From: Pseudomonas flavescens
Lineage (GTDB): Bacteria > Pseudomonadota > Gammaproteobacteria > Pseudomonadales > Pseudomonadaceae
Reading direction: 5' to 3'
NCBI RefSeq assembly: GCF_013408425.1
Contig: NZ_JACBYV010000001.1
Location: 806,001-870,000 of the forward strand
Length of the DNA stretch: 64,000 nt
Positions 17,519 to 25,607 of the stretch are shown here, one piece after another (the first letter of the stretch is position 1; the number at the start of each line of letters is the position of its first letter). The position numbers and the translations under genes were made by a program. The notes beneath the pieces were generated by a model, which worked only from the letters and a program-made list of their open reading frames with translations, was not told the DNA's origin and did not search any database.

Positions 17519-18187
17519 ATGTCCCTAGCCCGCCCGTTTTCCGCATCCTTTTCCCTGCCGCCACTTCGCGTGCTCGGGGCTTCACTGCTGTCCGGTCTGC
17601 TGCTGATCGCGGCACCGGCCCACGCACAACAGACCAGCGATGACGTGCGCTGGGTCAGCGACAGTCTGAACACCTACGTGCGCAGTGGCCCGACCGATGG
17701 CTACCGCATTGTCGGCACCCTGAGTTCCGGCATGCGTGTGCAACTGCTGCGCACCCAGGGCGATTACAGCCAGGTTCGCGGCGAGAACGGCGATGCCGTA
17801 TGGATCGCCAACCGTGACCTGCAAGAGGTGCCCGGCCAGGCCGAGCGGCTGCCGGCGCTCGAGCAGAAGGTGACCGAGTTGAGCACCGAGCTCGAAGGCA
17901 TCAACGACACCTGGAAAACCCGCGTGCAAGGCATGCAGGAGACCCTGGATTCGCGCAAGACCCTGATCGACGAGCTCGAGGCCAGCCGCAGCGCGCTGGA
18001 TATCGAGTTGAGTCAGGCGCGTTCGGAGCTGCGTGAAGCCCAGGCTCAGCTGGGCAGCGAGCAGAAGGAAGTGCTGATGCGCTACATGATCTACGGCGGC
18101 AGCATCGCCGGTGCCGGCCTGCTGGCTGGCCTGATCCTGCCGACCATGTTCCGGGTTCGTCGCAAGCGCAACGATCAGTGGGTGTGA
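17519..18187 (+). CDS. SH3 and coiled-coil membrane-anchored protein (TIGR04211-like)
   Basis: Envelope protein of 222 residues. A signal peptide (about 1-36, ending AAPAHAQQ) precedes a bacterial SH3 domain at about 45-105 (LNTYVRSGPTDGYRIVGTL). A long coiled coil follows (about 115-190, repeated Leu/Glu heptads), then one C-terminal membrane helix (YGGSIAGAGLLAGLILPTMF) and a basic tail RVRRKRN. This order is the known 'SH3 and anchor' family, suggesting a periplasmic cell-wall-associated protein tethered to the inner membrane. The ATG at 17519 is preferred; a GTG at 17504 is possible. Confidence 0.88.
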   Translation: MSLARPFSASFSLPPLRVLGASLLSGLLLIAAPAHAQQTSDDVRWVSDSLNTYVRSGPTDGYRIVGTLSSGMRVQLLRTQGDYSQVRGENGDAVWIANRDLQEVPGQAERLPALEQKVTELSTELEGINDTWKTRVQGMQETLDSRKTLIDELEASRSALDIELSQARSELREAQAQLGSEQKEVLMRYMIYGGSIAGAGLLAGLILPTMFRVRRKRNDQWV

Positions 18188-18272
18188 TGGCGGCCTGACG
18201 ACAGGTTGCGGCGTGAGTCGAAGGCCTCGATGCCGCTGCGTTGTGCGGCGGCCGACGCCGAAGCAGGTCGGG

Positions 18273-19145
18273 CTAGCTGCCGTCGGTCAGGCCCAAGACA
18301 CACGCCCGGAACAGTTTCTGGGCTGGGGATTGCCGGGAACCATAGCGGGAAATCAGCACCAGATCCCGGTGGAACGCCTTGTCTTCGAGGGGAACGATCT
18401 GCACCTTCGCCGGGTTCTCGACCCACAGGCCCGCCCGCGGAATGAGTGAGATGCCCAGGCCGCTTTCGACCATTTTCACGATCGCGTCCAGCTCATCCAG
18501 CTCCAGCACCTGACGGGGCTGGATCCTGTGCTTGCGGATGAACTGGGTGACCAGCCTGCCGCCGAAGGAACTGCGGTCGTAGCGGACGAAAGCATGCTCG
18601 GTCAGCATCTTCAGTGGGTCCTTGATCGTCGTCCCCAAGGGGGCGATCAGCACGAACTGTTCGCTTTCGACCAGCTCCAGCTCAAGCTCCTTGGGCAGTT
18701 GGAACGGCGGGCGGATGATGATGGCCAGATCGATTTCGCCGCTGTCTACCTGGTTGAGCAGATCCAGCGAAACTCCAGGAACCAGCTTGGCTTCGATGCC
18801 GGGGGCCTTGTCGCGCAACTTCAACAGAATCGCCGGCATCCGGCACGACTGCACGGTGCTGATGGCGCCGATGCGCAGCTCGCCACGGTAATCCTCGATC
18901 CGCTCGGGGGTGCCCATCAGGCTGAACTGTTCCAGGATCTTTTCCGCCAATGGCACGGCACGGGCGCCTGCCTGATTGAGTGTGGCGGTGCGCCCGGTGC
19001 GATCGAAGAGCGACAGCCCGACCGCGTCCTCCAGGTTCTTGATCTGCGCGCTGACCGCCGATTGGGTAAGGCCCACCTGCTTGCCCGCTGCAGCGAAAGT
19101 ACCGCAACGAACGACAGTCAAAAAGGTTTTCAATTCGCGCAGCAT
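18273..19145 (-). CDS. LysR-family transcriptional regulator (divergent from VOC protein)
   Basis: 290 residues. The winged helix is at about 1-60 (LKTFLTVVRCGTFAAAGKQ, then LTQSAVSAQIKNLE) and the effector domain begins near residue 90 (GELRIGAISTVQSC). The CAT at 19143-19145 gives the family-standard start (LRELKTFL). The frame is open to 19256 but that leader is hydrophobic and unlike the family. It is transcribed away from the VOC gene 113 bases off, so it probably regulates that gene and itself through the dyads at 19155-19183. Confidence 0.9.
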   Translation of the reverse strand: MLRELKTFLTVVRCGTFAAAGKQVGLTQSAVSAQIKNLEDAVGLSLFDRTGRTATLNQAGARAVPLAEKILEQFSLMGTPERIEDYRGELRIGAISTVQSCRMPAILLKLRDKAPGIEAKLVPGVSLDLLNQVDSGEIDLAIIIRPPFQLPKELELELVESEQFVLIAPLGTTIKDPLKMLTEHAFVRYDRSSFGGRLVTQFIRKHRIQPRQVLELDELDAIVKMVESGLGISLIPRAGLWVENPAKVQIVPLEDKAFHRDLVLISRYGSRQSPAQKLFRACVLGLTDGS

Positions 19146-19154
19146 ATCGGTCCA

Positions 19155-19183
19155 TTGATCGAAATTATTTGAGCTCGAATCAA
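19155..19183. promoter_or_regulatory. Candidate LysR operator in the LysR/VOC divergent promoter
   Basis: Outer repeat TTGAT (19155-19159) pairs with ATCAA (19179-19183). Inside it, TTTGAGCTCGAA (19168-19179) is a near-perfect 12-base palindrome. It lies in an AT-rich gap of a GC-rich chromosome, where LysR proteins usually bind. Confidence 0.4.
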
Positions 19184-19258
19184 AAGATATCCGCTTTCCA
19201 GGCACAGCGGCAAGCGTCAACATGGTCACCAGAAAAACATGCCAGAGGATGACCAACC

Positions 19259-19684
19259 GTGAGCCTTTCCCCTTTTCACCTCGCTATTCCCGTTTATGAC
19301 CTGCCCGCCGCACGCACCTTTTACGGCGACGTGTTCGGGCTGCCAGAAGGCCGCTCTTCGGATCATTGGGTGGACTTCGATTTCTACGGCCACCAGTTGG
19401 TGATCCACGAGCACCCCAAGACCGCGTCCCAGGAGTCCGCGCACACCAACGCCGTGGACGGTCACAACGTACCGGTCCCGCACTTCGGCATCATCCTCGG
19501 CTGGGAGGAGTGGGAAGCGCTGGCGGACCGTCTGCGTGCCCGCGAAACCCAGTTCGTGATCGAACCCTACGTACGCTTCAAGGGCCAGGTCGGCGAGCAG
19601 GCCACCATGTTCCTCTTCGACCCGTGCGGCAACGCGCTGGAGTTCAAGGCGTTCAAGGACATGAGTCTGCTGTTCGCCAAGTAA
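19259..19684 (+). CDS. VOC-family (glyoxalase/dioxygenase-fold) protein
   Basis: Vicinal-oxygen-chelate fold protein of 141 residues with the two beta-alpha-beta-beta-beta halves expected of the family. Likely metal ligands are His in SPFHLAIPV near the N-terminus, His in VPHFGIIL in the middle and Glu in NALEFKAF near the end. It starts at GTG 19259 with AGAGGAT just upstream. The divergent LysR gene is its probable regulator. The reaction is unknown; VOC proteins include dioxygenases, isomerases and resistance thiol-transferases. Confidence 0.82.
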   Translation: MSLSPFHLAIPVYDLPAARTFYGDVFGLPEGRSSDHWVDFDFYGHQLVIHEHPKTASQESAHTNAVDGHNVPVPHFGIILGWEEWEALADRLRARETQFVIEPYVRFKGQVGEQATMFLFDPCGNALEFKAFKDMSLLFAK

Positions 19685-19701
19685 GCATCCAGAGCTGGCC
19701 A

Positions 19702-19740
19702 CCAAGCGCAGCCCGGGTCCGTGGCCCGGGCTGCGCTTGG
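19702..19740. terminator. Bidirectional hairpin between convergent VOC and LysR genes
   Basis: Perfect inverted repeat with 16-base arms, starting CCAAGCGCAGCCCGGG, around a 7-base loop (19718-19724). It separates two convergent genes and probably ends both transcripts. No long T-run is present on either side. Confidence 0.7.
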
Positions 19741-19765
19741 CGCAACCGCAGGCTCAAGAAAGCGC

Positions 19766-20671
19766 TCAGCCTCCGTTCATCTCGGCAGCCACCGCCGCCC
19801 GAATGGCTTCCAGCAGCATCATGCAGGCCGGGTTGTCGTTGTTGCTGCGCCAGGTCAGGTGCAGCTCGCTCTGAATGCCGTCGCCCAGGTCGATCTCGCG
19901 AAAGGTCACGTCCTTGAACACCACGTTGGTGGCGCAGCGCGGCACCAGGGCCAGGCCCATGCCGGCGTTGACCAGCGCCAGAATGGTCAGCGACGACCCC
20001 AGCCACTGCACGTATTCCGGAGCCACTCCGGCCGAGCGGAACATGCCGGTGAGCAGTTCGTTGAAGGGTGGATAGGCGGCATGGGAATACATCAGAAACG
20101 GGGCACCATCGAGGTCCTCGACCCTGACGCGGGCCGTGTTGGCCAATGGATGCTGACTCGGGATGGCCAGCACGAACGGCTCACGCACCAGGCACTCGTT
20201 TTCGTAACCTGGTTGCAGCAATGGCTGGCGCACGATACCCAGGTCGATACGGCGGGTGCGTAGGGCTTCGTGCTGCTGGTGGGTATTCATCTCGCTCAGG
20301 GAGATCTTCACCTGGGGTTGATTGAGCCGCGCCTCGGCGATCACCTTGGGCAGGAATTCGTACACCGCGCTGCCGACGAAACTGATGCTCACCGAACCGA
20401 TATCGCCTGCCGCGAAGCGCCGTGCCGAGGCGGCAGCCTGATGGGCACGTTCGAGGAGATGCTGGGCTTCGATGAAAAACGCCCGGCCAGCGGCGGTGAG
20501 CGCGACGCTGCGCGTGCTGCGGGTAAACAGCTCGACCCCGAGGCTGTGCTCGAGCAACTGGATCTGCCGGCTCAGCGGTGGCTGGGTCATGTTCAGCCGT
20601 TCGGCGGCACGGCGAAAGTTGAGTTCGGTGGCGACGGTGGTGAAGCAGCGCAGTTGAGCGAGCTCGAACAT
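19766..20671 (-). CDS. LysR-family regulator of the glucarate genes
   Basis: 301 residues. The winged helix at 1-60 carries LRCFTTVATELNFRRAAERL and MTQPPLSRQIQLLE, and the effector domain runs from about 90. The CAT at 20669-20671 gives the standard LysR N-terminus (FELAQLRCF); the longer reading to 20722 adds 17 unlike residues. It lies divergently 50 bases from the MFS/glucarate dehydratase genes, with the dyad GGTAT-N7-ATACC between them, so it should control glucarate uptake and breakdown. The inducer is inferred to be glucarate or a product. Confidence 0.9.
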   Translation of the reverse strand: MFELAQLRCFTTVATELNFRRAAERLNMTQPPLSRQIQLLEHSLGVELFTRSTRSVALTAAGRAFFIEAQHLLERAHQAAASARRFAAGDIGSVSISFVGSAVYEFLPKVIAEARLNQPQVKISLSEMNTHQQHEALRTRRIDLGIVRQPLLQPGYENECLVREPFVLAIPSQHPLANTARVRVEDLDGAPFLMYSHAAYPPFNELLTGMFRSAGVAPEYVQWLGSSLTILALVNAGMGLALVPRCATNVVFKDVTFREIDLGDGIQSELHLTWRSNNDNPACMMLLEAIRAAVAAEMNGG

Positions 20672-20683
20672 TGATTTAATCCG

Positions 20684-20700
20684 GGTATCAATCCAATACC
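20684..20700. promoter_or_regulatory. Candidate LysR operator, GGTAT-N7-ATACC
   Basis: GGTATCAATCCAATACC, a perfect 5-base inverted repeat with a 7-base spacer in the 50-base gap between the LysR gene and the MFS gene. It has the size and symmetry expected of LysR recognition sites. Confidence 0.55.
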
Positions 20701-20721
20701 AATCTAGATTAGACGGGATCA

Positions 20722-22134
20722 ATGCCCGCGTACATGATCGGCGTATCCCACAAAAACAATGATCGGGAGTCGCCCCAATTGAATAACGTCCAGAGTTCAG
20801 CCGACCCGCAGGTTGTCGCCCGCGCGGTCTCGAAAGTGAAACGCCACGTCTTGCCGCTGTTCGTGGTCATGTTCATCGTCAACTACATCGACCGGGTGAA
20901 CATCGGCTTCGTCCGCAGCCACCTGGAAACCGATCTGGGTATCGGTGCCGCGGCCTACGGCCTGGGTGCCGGCCTGTTCTTCATCGGCTACGCGCTGTTC
21001 GAAGTGCCGTCGAACATGCTCCTGCAGCGCTACGGTGCCAAGGTGTGGCTGACCCGCATCATGTTCACCTGGGGCATCGTCGCCACCGCGATGGCTTTCG
21101 TGCCCAACGAAACCTGGTTCTACATCCTGCGCTTCCTGCTCGGCGTCGCCGAGGCCGGCTTCTTCCCGGGCGTGGTGTATTACTTCACCAAATGGCTGCC
21201 CGCCGGTGAGCGTGGCAAGGCCATGGCCATCTTCCTCAGTGGCTCGGCCATCGCGTCGATCATCTCCGGCCCGCTGTCCGGCCTGCTCTTGCAGATCGAT
21301 GGTCTGGGCATGAAGGGCTGGCAGTGGATGTTCTTCATCGAGGGCATGTTCTCGGTCGTGCTGTGCGGTTTCGTGTGGTTCTGGCTGGATTCGCTGCCCA
21401 AGGACGCCAAATGGCTGACCCGTGAGGAAAGCCAGGCGCTGACCGACTGCATCGATGAAGAGCAGCGCCAGCGCCAATTGGCAGCAGGGGAGACCGGCGC
21501 GGTCAAGCACTCGGTGTTCAAGCTGCTGCGCGACCCGCAGATCATGCTGTTCTGCTTCCTGTACTTCTCGATCTCGCTGACCATTTACGGCTGCACCTTC
21601 TGGCTGCCGAGCATCATCCGCTCCATGGGCGGGCTGGATGATATGCAGGTTGGCCTGTTCAACTCGGTGCCGTGGATCATCTCGGTGGCCGCCATGTACG
21701 CCTTCGCCAGCCTGGCTGCGCGCTACAAATGGCAGCAGGCATGGGCCTCGGCCGCTTTCGTGATCGCCGCGTTCGGGCTGTTCATGTCCACCACCGGCGG
21801 GCCGATCTTCTCCTTCATCGCCATCTGCTTCGCGGCCATTGGCTTCAAGGCGGCGTCTTCACTGTTCTGGCCGATTCCCCAGGCCTACCTGGATGCGCGT
21901 ATCGCTGCAGCGGTGATCGCCCTGATCAACTCGGTGGGCAGCCTGGGCGGCTTCGTGGCCCCGGCCACCTTCGGTTACCTCGAAGAGCACACCGGCTCCA
22001 TCGAAGGCGGCCTGATCGGTCTGGCCGTGGTTTCGCTGATCGCCGGCATCCTGGTGTTCATGACCAAGACCAGCAAAAGCGCCAAAGGCAGCGGCAACGG
22101 TGTGAGCCCCAAACCGGCGGCGTCGCCAGCCTGA
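20722..22134 (+). CDS. MFS transporter, anion:cation symporter family (probable D-glucarate uptake)
   Basis: Twelve-segment permease, 470 residues. FIVNYIDRVNIGFVRSHL near residue 55 and RFLLGVAEAGFFPGVVYYF near residue 140 are characteristic of the GudP/ExuT-type symporters for sugar acids and organic anions. It lies 61 bases before glucarate dehydratase, so glucarate is the natural substrate guess. The start is uncertain: ATG 20722 is taken, but ATG 20734 and TTG 20779 (with GGGAG about 10 bases upstream) are in frame. Confidence 0.88.
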   Translation: MPAYMIGVSHKNNDRESPQLNNVQSSADPQVVARAVSKVKRHVLPLFVVMFIVNYIDRVNIGFVRSHLETDLGIGAAAYGLGAGLFFIGYALFEVPSNMLLQRYGAKVWLTRIMFTWGIVATAMAFVPNETWFYILRFLLGVAEAGFFPGVVYYFTKWLPAGERGKAMAIFLSGSAIASIISGPLSGLLLQIDGLGMKGWQWMFFIEGMFSVVLCGFVWFWLDSLPKDAKWLTREESQALTDCIDEEQRQRQLAAGETGAVKHSVFKLLRDPQIMLFCFLYFSISLTIYGCTFWLPSIIRSMGGLDDMQVGLFNSVPWIISVAAMYAFASLAARYKWQQAWASAAFVIAAFGLFMSTTGGPIFSFIAICFAAIGFKAASSLFWPIPQAYLDARIAAAVIALINSVGSLGGFVAPATFGYLEEHTGSIEGGLIGLAVVSLIAGILVFMTKTSKSAKGSGNGVSPKPAASPA

Positions 22135-22195
22135 GACAACGCCTGCGTCGGCCCGACCGGCGCAGTAATCCTGCAAGATTCAAGGAGTTCCAATC

Positions 22196-23470
22196 ATGAG
22201 GATCAAACACGTACGCGTAACGCCGATTGCGTTCCGTGACGCACCGCTGCTCAACGCCAGCGGTATCCATGAACCCTATGCCCTGCGTTCGATCATCGAA
22301 GTGGAAAGCGACAACGGCTACATCGGTCTCGGTGAAAGCTATGGCGATGCGCCGGTGCTCAGCGTGTTGCAGGCCATGCAGGAGTCGCTGGTCGGGCTCG
22401 ATCCGTTCGACCTCAACGGCTTGCGTGCCCGTGTGGTGAAAACTGTCGCCGCTTTGAAGCCAGGCACTGCTGGCGCCGAACTGGCCCCTGGCTCGCACCC
22501 GAGCAAGCAGGTGGCGAACGCCTATTCGGCCTTCGAAGTGGCCTTTCTCGATTTGCAGGCCCGTTCTTTGGGCATGCCTCTGGTCGATCTGCTGGGTGGC
22601 GCGGTGCGCGACGAGGTGCCGTTCAGCGCCTACCTGTTCCTCAAGTACGCCGAGCATGTGGGTTCGCCCTACAAGCCGGACCGCTGGGGGGAGGGCATCA
22701 GCCCCGAGCAGATCGTTGCCCAGGCACGCACCATGATCGAGGAGAACGGCTTCAAGAGCATCAAGCTCAAGGCGGGTACCTTGCTCGGCCCGGAACACGA
22801 GGTCGCTTGCATCAAGGCGCTGCGTCAGGCGTTCCCCGGCACGCCACTGCGTATCGACCCCAACGGCAACTGGTCGGTGGAAACCTCACTGCGCATGGCC
22901 GAGCTGATGGGCGATGACCTGCAGTATTACGAAGACCCGTGCCCCGGACTGGAAGGCATGGCCGAGGTGCACAAGCGCACCGGCATTCCCCTGGCGACCA
23001 ACATGGTGGTCACCGATTTCGACGAGTTCCGCCGCAGCGTGGCGCTGAACAGCGTGCAGATCGTGCTCGCCGATCACCACTATTGGGGCGGCCTGCGTGA
23101 TACGCAGATCCTCGCGCGCATGTGCGACACCTTCGGTCTGGGCGTGTCCATGCACTCCAACTCGCACCTGGGGATCAGCCTGATGGCCATGACCCACGTG
23201 GCCGCCGCCGTTCCGAACCTGTCCTACGCCTGCGATACCCATTACCCCTGGCAGGAGCCGGATGAGGAAGTGATCAAGGGCGGCAAGCTGCCGATCGCCG
23301 ATGGCTGCGTGAAGGTCACCCGCACACCCGGCCTGGGCGTCGAGCTGGATTACGATCAACTGGCCAAGCTCAATGACCAGTACCTGACCTGCGACATTCG
23401 TTCACGTAACGACGTGACCCAGATGCAGAAGTACGACCCGAGCTGGAAAGCGCTCAAGCCGCGCTTCTGA
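22196..23470 (+). CDS. gudD: D-glucarate dehydratase
   Basis: Enolase-superfamily enzyme that dehydrates D-glucarate to 5-keto-4-deoxyglucarate, 424 residues. The barrel shows the expected KLKAG lysine strand, metal-ligand strands IDPNGNW, YYEDPCPGLEG and LATNMVVTDF, then LADHHYWGG and the catalytic-His strand MHSNSHLGISL. An AAGGAG lies 9 bases before the ATG. The permease upstream and LysR regulator fit a complete uptake-plus-first-step module. The downstream aldolase is not in the window. Confidence 0.92.
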   Translation: MRIKHVRVTPIAFRDAPLLNASGIHEPYALRSIIEVESDNGYIGLGESYGDAPVLSVLQAMQESLVGLDPFDLNGLRARVVKTVAALKPGTAGAELAPGSHPSKQVANAYSAFEVAFLDLQARSLGMPLVDLLGGAVRDEVPFSAYLFLKYAEHVGSPYKPDRWGEGISPEQIVAQARTMIEENGFKSIKLKAGTLLGPEHEVACIKALRQAFPGTPLRIDPNGNWSVETSLRMAELMGDDLQYYEDPCPGLEGMAEVHKRTGIPLATNMVVTDFDEFRRSVALNSVQIVLADHHYWGGLRDTQILARMCDTFGLGVSMHSNSHLGISLMAMTHVAAAVPNLSYACDTHYPWQEPDEEVIKGGKLPIADGCVKVTRTPGLGVELDYDQLAKLNDQYLTCDIRSRNDVTQMQKYDPSWKALKPRF

Positions 23471-23478
23471 CGTGACGG

Positions 23479-23506
23479 CGCATGGCTTCTGCAATGAAGC
23501 CATGCG
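23479..23506. terminator. Bidirectional terminator-like hairpin after gudD
   Basis: Perfect 11-base stem CGCATGGCTTC / GAAGCCATGCG with a 6-base loop, lying between convergent gudD and the leftward unknown gene at 23513. Confidence 0.7.
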
Positions 23507-23512
23507 GCTCTG

Positions 23513-23938
23513 CTACTGATTCACGATTTCTTCTATGTAGCCCACGGCCTGCCCGACCGGGATGGTGAAAATGCCGCCTTCGCCCGCGTCGAACGCGGCT
23601 TTCCAGTGCCCGTAACCCTCGGAAACATCAGGCATGGGTGCGCCCGAGCTGATCAGCTGGGTCACGCTGCTCTGCAATGCGGCCTCGCCAATGGGAAGGT
23701 GAGGCAGGTCGGTCTGCAGGCCACCTTCAATATTTGGATTCCTGAGTTTCAGGCCGTCTAGGGCAATGTGGTAGATCGGCCCGAGCTTCTCGTGCCGATC
23801 GATCTGCACGATATAAAGCTGCGAAGACTCTTCCCCTGCTCGCGTCTGGTAGTGCCAGACCTGGCCCTCTTGAACGTGTTCCGCTGCAGATGCCGACATG
23901 GCCAACCCCGCTATCAATGAAATGACTGTAGGTTTCAA
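23513..23938 (-). CDS. Uncharacterised exported protein
   Basis: 141 residues if started at the TTG at 23938, whose first bases overlap the stop of the upstream gene (TTGA), implying coupled translation. A signal peptide is visible (PTVISLIAGLAMSASAAE). The mature part begins EGQVWHYQTRAGEESSQLYI, a short beta-rich domain that I do not recognise with confidence. The longer in-frame reading to 23995 begins with an Arg/Pro-rich leader and is unlikely. Function unknown; periplasmic location is inferred. Confidence 0.65.
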   Translation of the reverse strand: MKPTVISLIAGLAMSASAAEHVQEGQVWHYQTRAGEESSQLYIVQIDRHEKLGPIYHIALDGLKLRNPNIEGGLQTDLPHLPIGEAALQSSVTQLISSGAPMPDVSEGYGHWKAAFDAGEGGIFTIPVGQAVGYIEEIVNQ

Positions 23939-24279
23939 AGGGCAGGATCCGGGAACGGCAGTTCGTCCTGGGAGACGCTGGGTTGTGCGACCCATTTCTG
24001 TCCCTGGCGGTAAAAATCCGCCTGTGTCTCACTGCTGCCGGCGCCCATTACCACTGCTACGGTGCAGGCGATCTGCCCCTCGTGTTCGGCCTCGACTGCG
24101 GGGATGCAGGTACCCAGCTTTACGCTGGCCTGCCCGCCGAGCTCATCAACAAGTTGCATCATCTCCAGAATTGCCTGGGTCGCTTGCTCCGGTGACGGGC
24201 GCGGCAGCTCCTGAGCAGGCAGGATGGTGGTGACAAACACGGAAGTGAATAGCAGGGTCGTACGGGTTGTCTTGAGCAT
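23935..24279 (-). CDS. Uncharacterised small exported protein
   Basis: 114 residues with AAGGA 7 bases before the ATG at 24279. A signal peptide spans about 1-22 (TTLLFTSVFVTTILPAQ). The mature part has two Cys (LGTCIPAV and GQIACTVAV) that could form a disulfide. I recognise no family. It overlaps the next leftward gene by 4 bases, so the two exported proteins probably work together. Confidence 0.65.
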   Translation of the reverse strand: MLKTTRTTLLFTSVFVTTILPAQELPRPSPEQATQAILEMMQLVDELGGQASVKLGTCIPAVEAEHEGQIACTVAVVMGAGSSETQADFYRQGQKWVAQPSVSQDELPFPDPAL

Positions 24280-24335
24280 GATCGGTCCTTGTGGGTGCTC
24301 TGCAGTCGGGGGGTATTGCACGGTGCGTTTCGGTG

Positions 24336-24893
24336 TCAGGGCTCGATGAGCAGCTCTCGCGCTTCACGGCAACTGATCACCTGCGCGTATTCGCCGTGCA
24401 GGTTGGCCAGCGCCATGGCATGCACGTCATCGGCGCTGCGCAGCACACCGTTATAGTCGGTCTTGGCAAAGGTAAAGCAGCCATCGGCCACCACGTAGGT
24501 GCTGAAACCCAGATTACCCGCCGTGCGTGCGCTTGCTTCCACGGAGTTGTTGGTGCTGACACCGACGATCACCGGCGACCTGATATCCCTCACCCGCAGC
24601 CAGCGCTCCAATCCCGAATTGATAAAGGCATCCGGCACGTTCTTCTCGACCACGTGCTCGCCAGGTAAAGGATGCAACGCAGGCTGAAACTCGACGCCAA
24701 ATTGCCCAGGCGCGAAGGGTGAGCCGGGGGACCTGGATATGTGGCGAACGTGCACGATTGGCGCGTGCGCCTCTCGCCAGGCCAGCAGAAGTTCTGCCAC
24801 GCGCGCCGGCGCTTCGGGATTGTTGCGCTGGCCGGCGGCCGCCTCGAGCATGCCGCGTTGCATATCGATGATGATCAGAGCCGGTAGCGGCAT
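24336..24893 (-). CDS. Isochorismatase-fold hydrolase with Ser at the usual Cys position
   Basis: 185 residues. The family Asp is in ALIIIDMQRGM and the Lys in VVEKNVPDAF. The nucleophile loop, normally T-N-x-C-V-E, reads STNNSVEASA here, so the Cys is Ser (codon TCC). The start at 24893 has GAGG on the minus strand; a longer form to 24944 lacks a ribosome site. It may be a catalytically altered hydrolase, or a fold member using another chemistry as EntB-type isochorismatases do. Cytoplasmic. The substrate is unknown. Confidence 0.8.
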   Translation of the reverse strand: MPLPALIIIDMQRGMLEAAAGQRNNPEAPARVAELLLAWREAHAPIVHVRHISRSPGSPFAPGQFGVEFQPALHPLPGEHVVEKNVPDAFINSGLERWLRVRDIRSPVIVGVSTNNSVEASARTAGNLGFSTYVVADGCFTFAKTDYNGVLRSADDVHAMALANLHGEYAQVISCREARELLIEP

Positions 24894-24974
24894 GGGTGAA
24901 ACCTCGCTTTCGGGCGTTTGGGCACTTTTGCGCAGATGGCTCATCTATAGCGTATGGACCAATGATCCCGATAT

Positions 24975-25016
24975 TGCATCTTGCACGACAGAAACATGGT
25001 CACCGTGCAGGATGCA
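24975..25016. promoter_or_regulatory. Long dyad, candidate activator-binding site
   Basis: TGCATCTTGCAC (24975-24986) and GTGCAGGATGCA (25005-25016) are inverted with 11 of 12 bases matching. It lies about 70-110 bases before the -24/-12 element at 25083, the usual range for enhancer-binding proteins. Confidence 0.45.
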
Positions 25017-25054
25017 TAGTTCAATTACTTTTTAAATAAAAATAGTCGTTATAA

Positions 25055-25067
25055 ATCAATAGCTTAT
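25055..25067 (+). promoter_or_regulatory. Candidate IHF site
   Basis: AATCAATAGCTTA matches the IHF consensus WATCAA-N4-TTR without mismatch and lies in a markedly AT-rich stretch (about 25017-25075) between the dyad and the -24/-12 element. Confidence 0.5.
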
Positions 25068-25082
25068 TTTTTATCAGAAGCT

Positions 25083-25096
25083 GGCATGCACTCTGC
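25083..25096 (+). promoter_or_regulatory. Candidate sigma-54 (-24/-12) promoter
   Basis: Read with flanks as CTGGCATGCACTCTGCAATA. GG (25083-25084) and GC (25095-25096) are 10 bases apart; TGGCA is perfect and CTGCA differs once from TTGCA. It lies 44 bases before the ATG of the 116-residue gene. Confidence 0.6.
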
Positions 25097-25139
25097 AATA
25101 TCCCTCTCATAAAGAAACACCACATAGAGGGTACGAGCC

Positions 25140-25490
25140 ATGCAATACGCCATCCAGCAGCTGATCGAAAATCTCCCGGACCATGTAGTCGATTTCAAGA
25201 AGCGCCCCGATGGGATGTTGCTGATGACGTTGCGCAAGGACGATGAAGTGGTGTTCGTGAAGGCGATCGATCGCCAGACCGTATTCTGCGAAACCCGCGT
25301 GCAGGCGCTGCTGCATGAAATCATGCGCGACAGCAAGCTGATCAGCGGCGAGATCAACTGGAAGGGGCAGGGCGCTCAGTGGATCGACCGTACCCTGCCG
25401 ACCTTCACCGGCGCGCCGATCAACCCGACTGCAGCCAAGATGATGTGGGCTCGTCGTACTCGCGACGGCGGCTATCGCGCCACTGCATAA
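25140..25490 (+). CDS. Uncharacterised 116-residue protein under a sigma-54-type promoter
   Basis: I do not recognise this protein. It is cytoplasmic (no signal or membrane segment) and has mixed alpha/beta character. Its middle holds TLRKDDEVVFVKAIDRQTVF and its C-terminal end is basic (WARRTRDGGYRATA). GAGGGTA precedes the ATG. It stands alone as a single-gene transcript bounded by a sigma-54-type promoter upstream and a strong terminator downstream, so it is probably an environmentally induced gene. Codon use is like its neighbours, arguing against recent transfer. Confidence 0.75.
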   Translation: MQYAIQQLIENLPDHVVDFKKRPDGMLLMTLRKDDEVVFVKAIDRQTVFCETRVQALLHEIMRDSKLISGEINWKGQGAQWIDRTLPTFTGAPINPTAAKMMWARRTRDGGYRATA

Positions 25491-25510
25491 CTGCAGAGTG
25501 TGACCACCCG

Positions 25511-25533
25511 AACCCCGCTTAGGCGGGGTTTTT
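25511..25533 (+). terminator. Rho-independent terminator
   Basis: AACCCCGC, a TTAG loop and GCGGGGTT, followed by a T-run. It ends the 116-residue gene's transcript. Confidence 0.85.
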
Positions 25534-25607
25534 CACGTCTGCAACGGGGCGTGTGAAGTGCTGCGACAAGCAGCCAGCGCCCCGGATAGGGCGCCGGCCG
25601 CAGCCGC

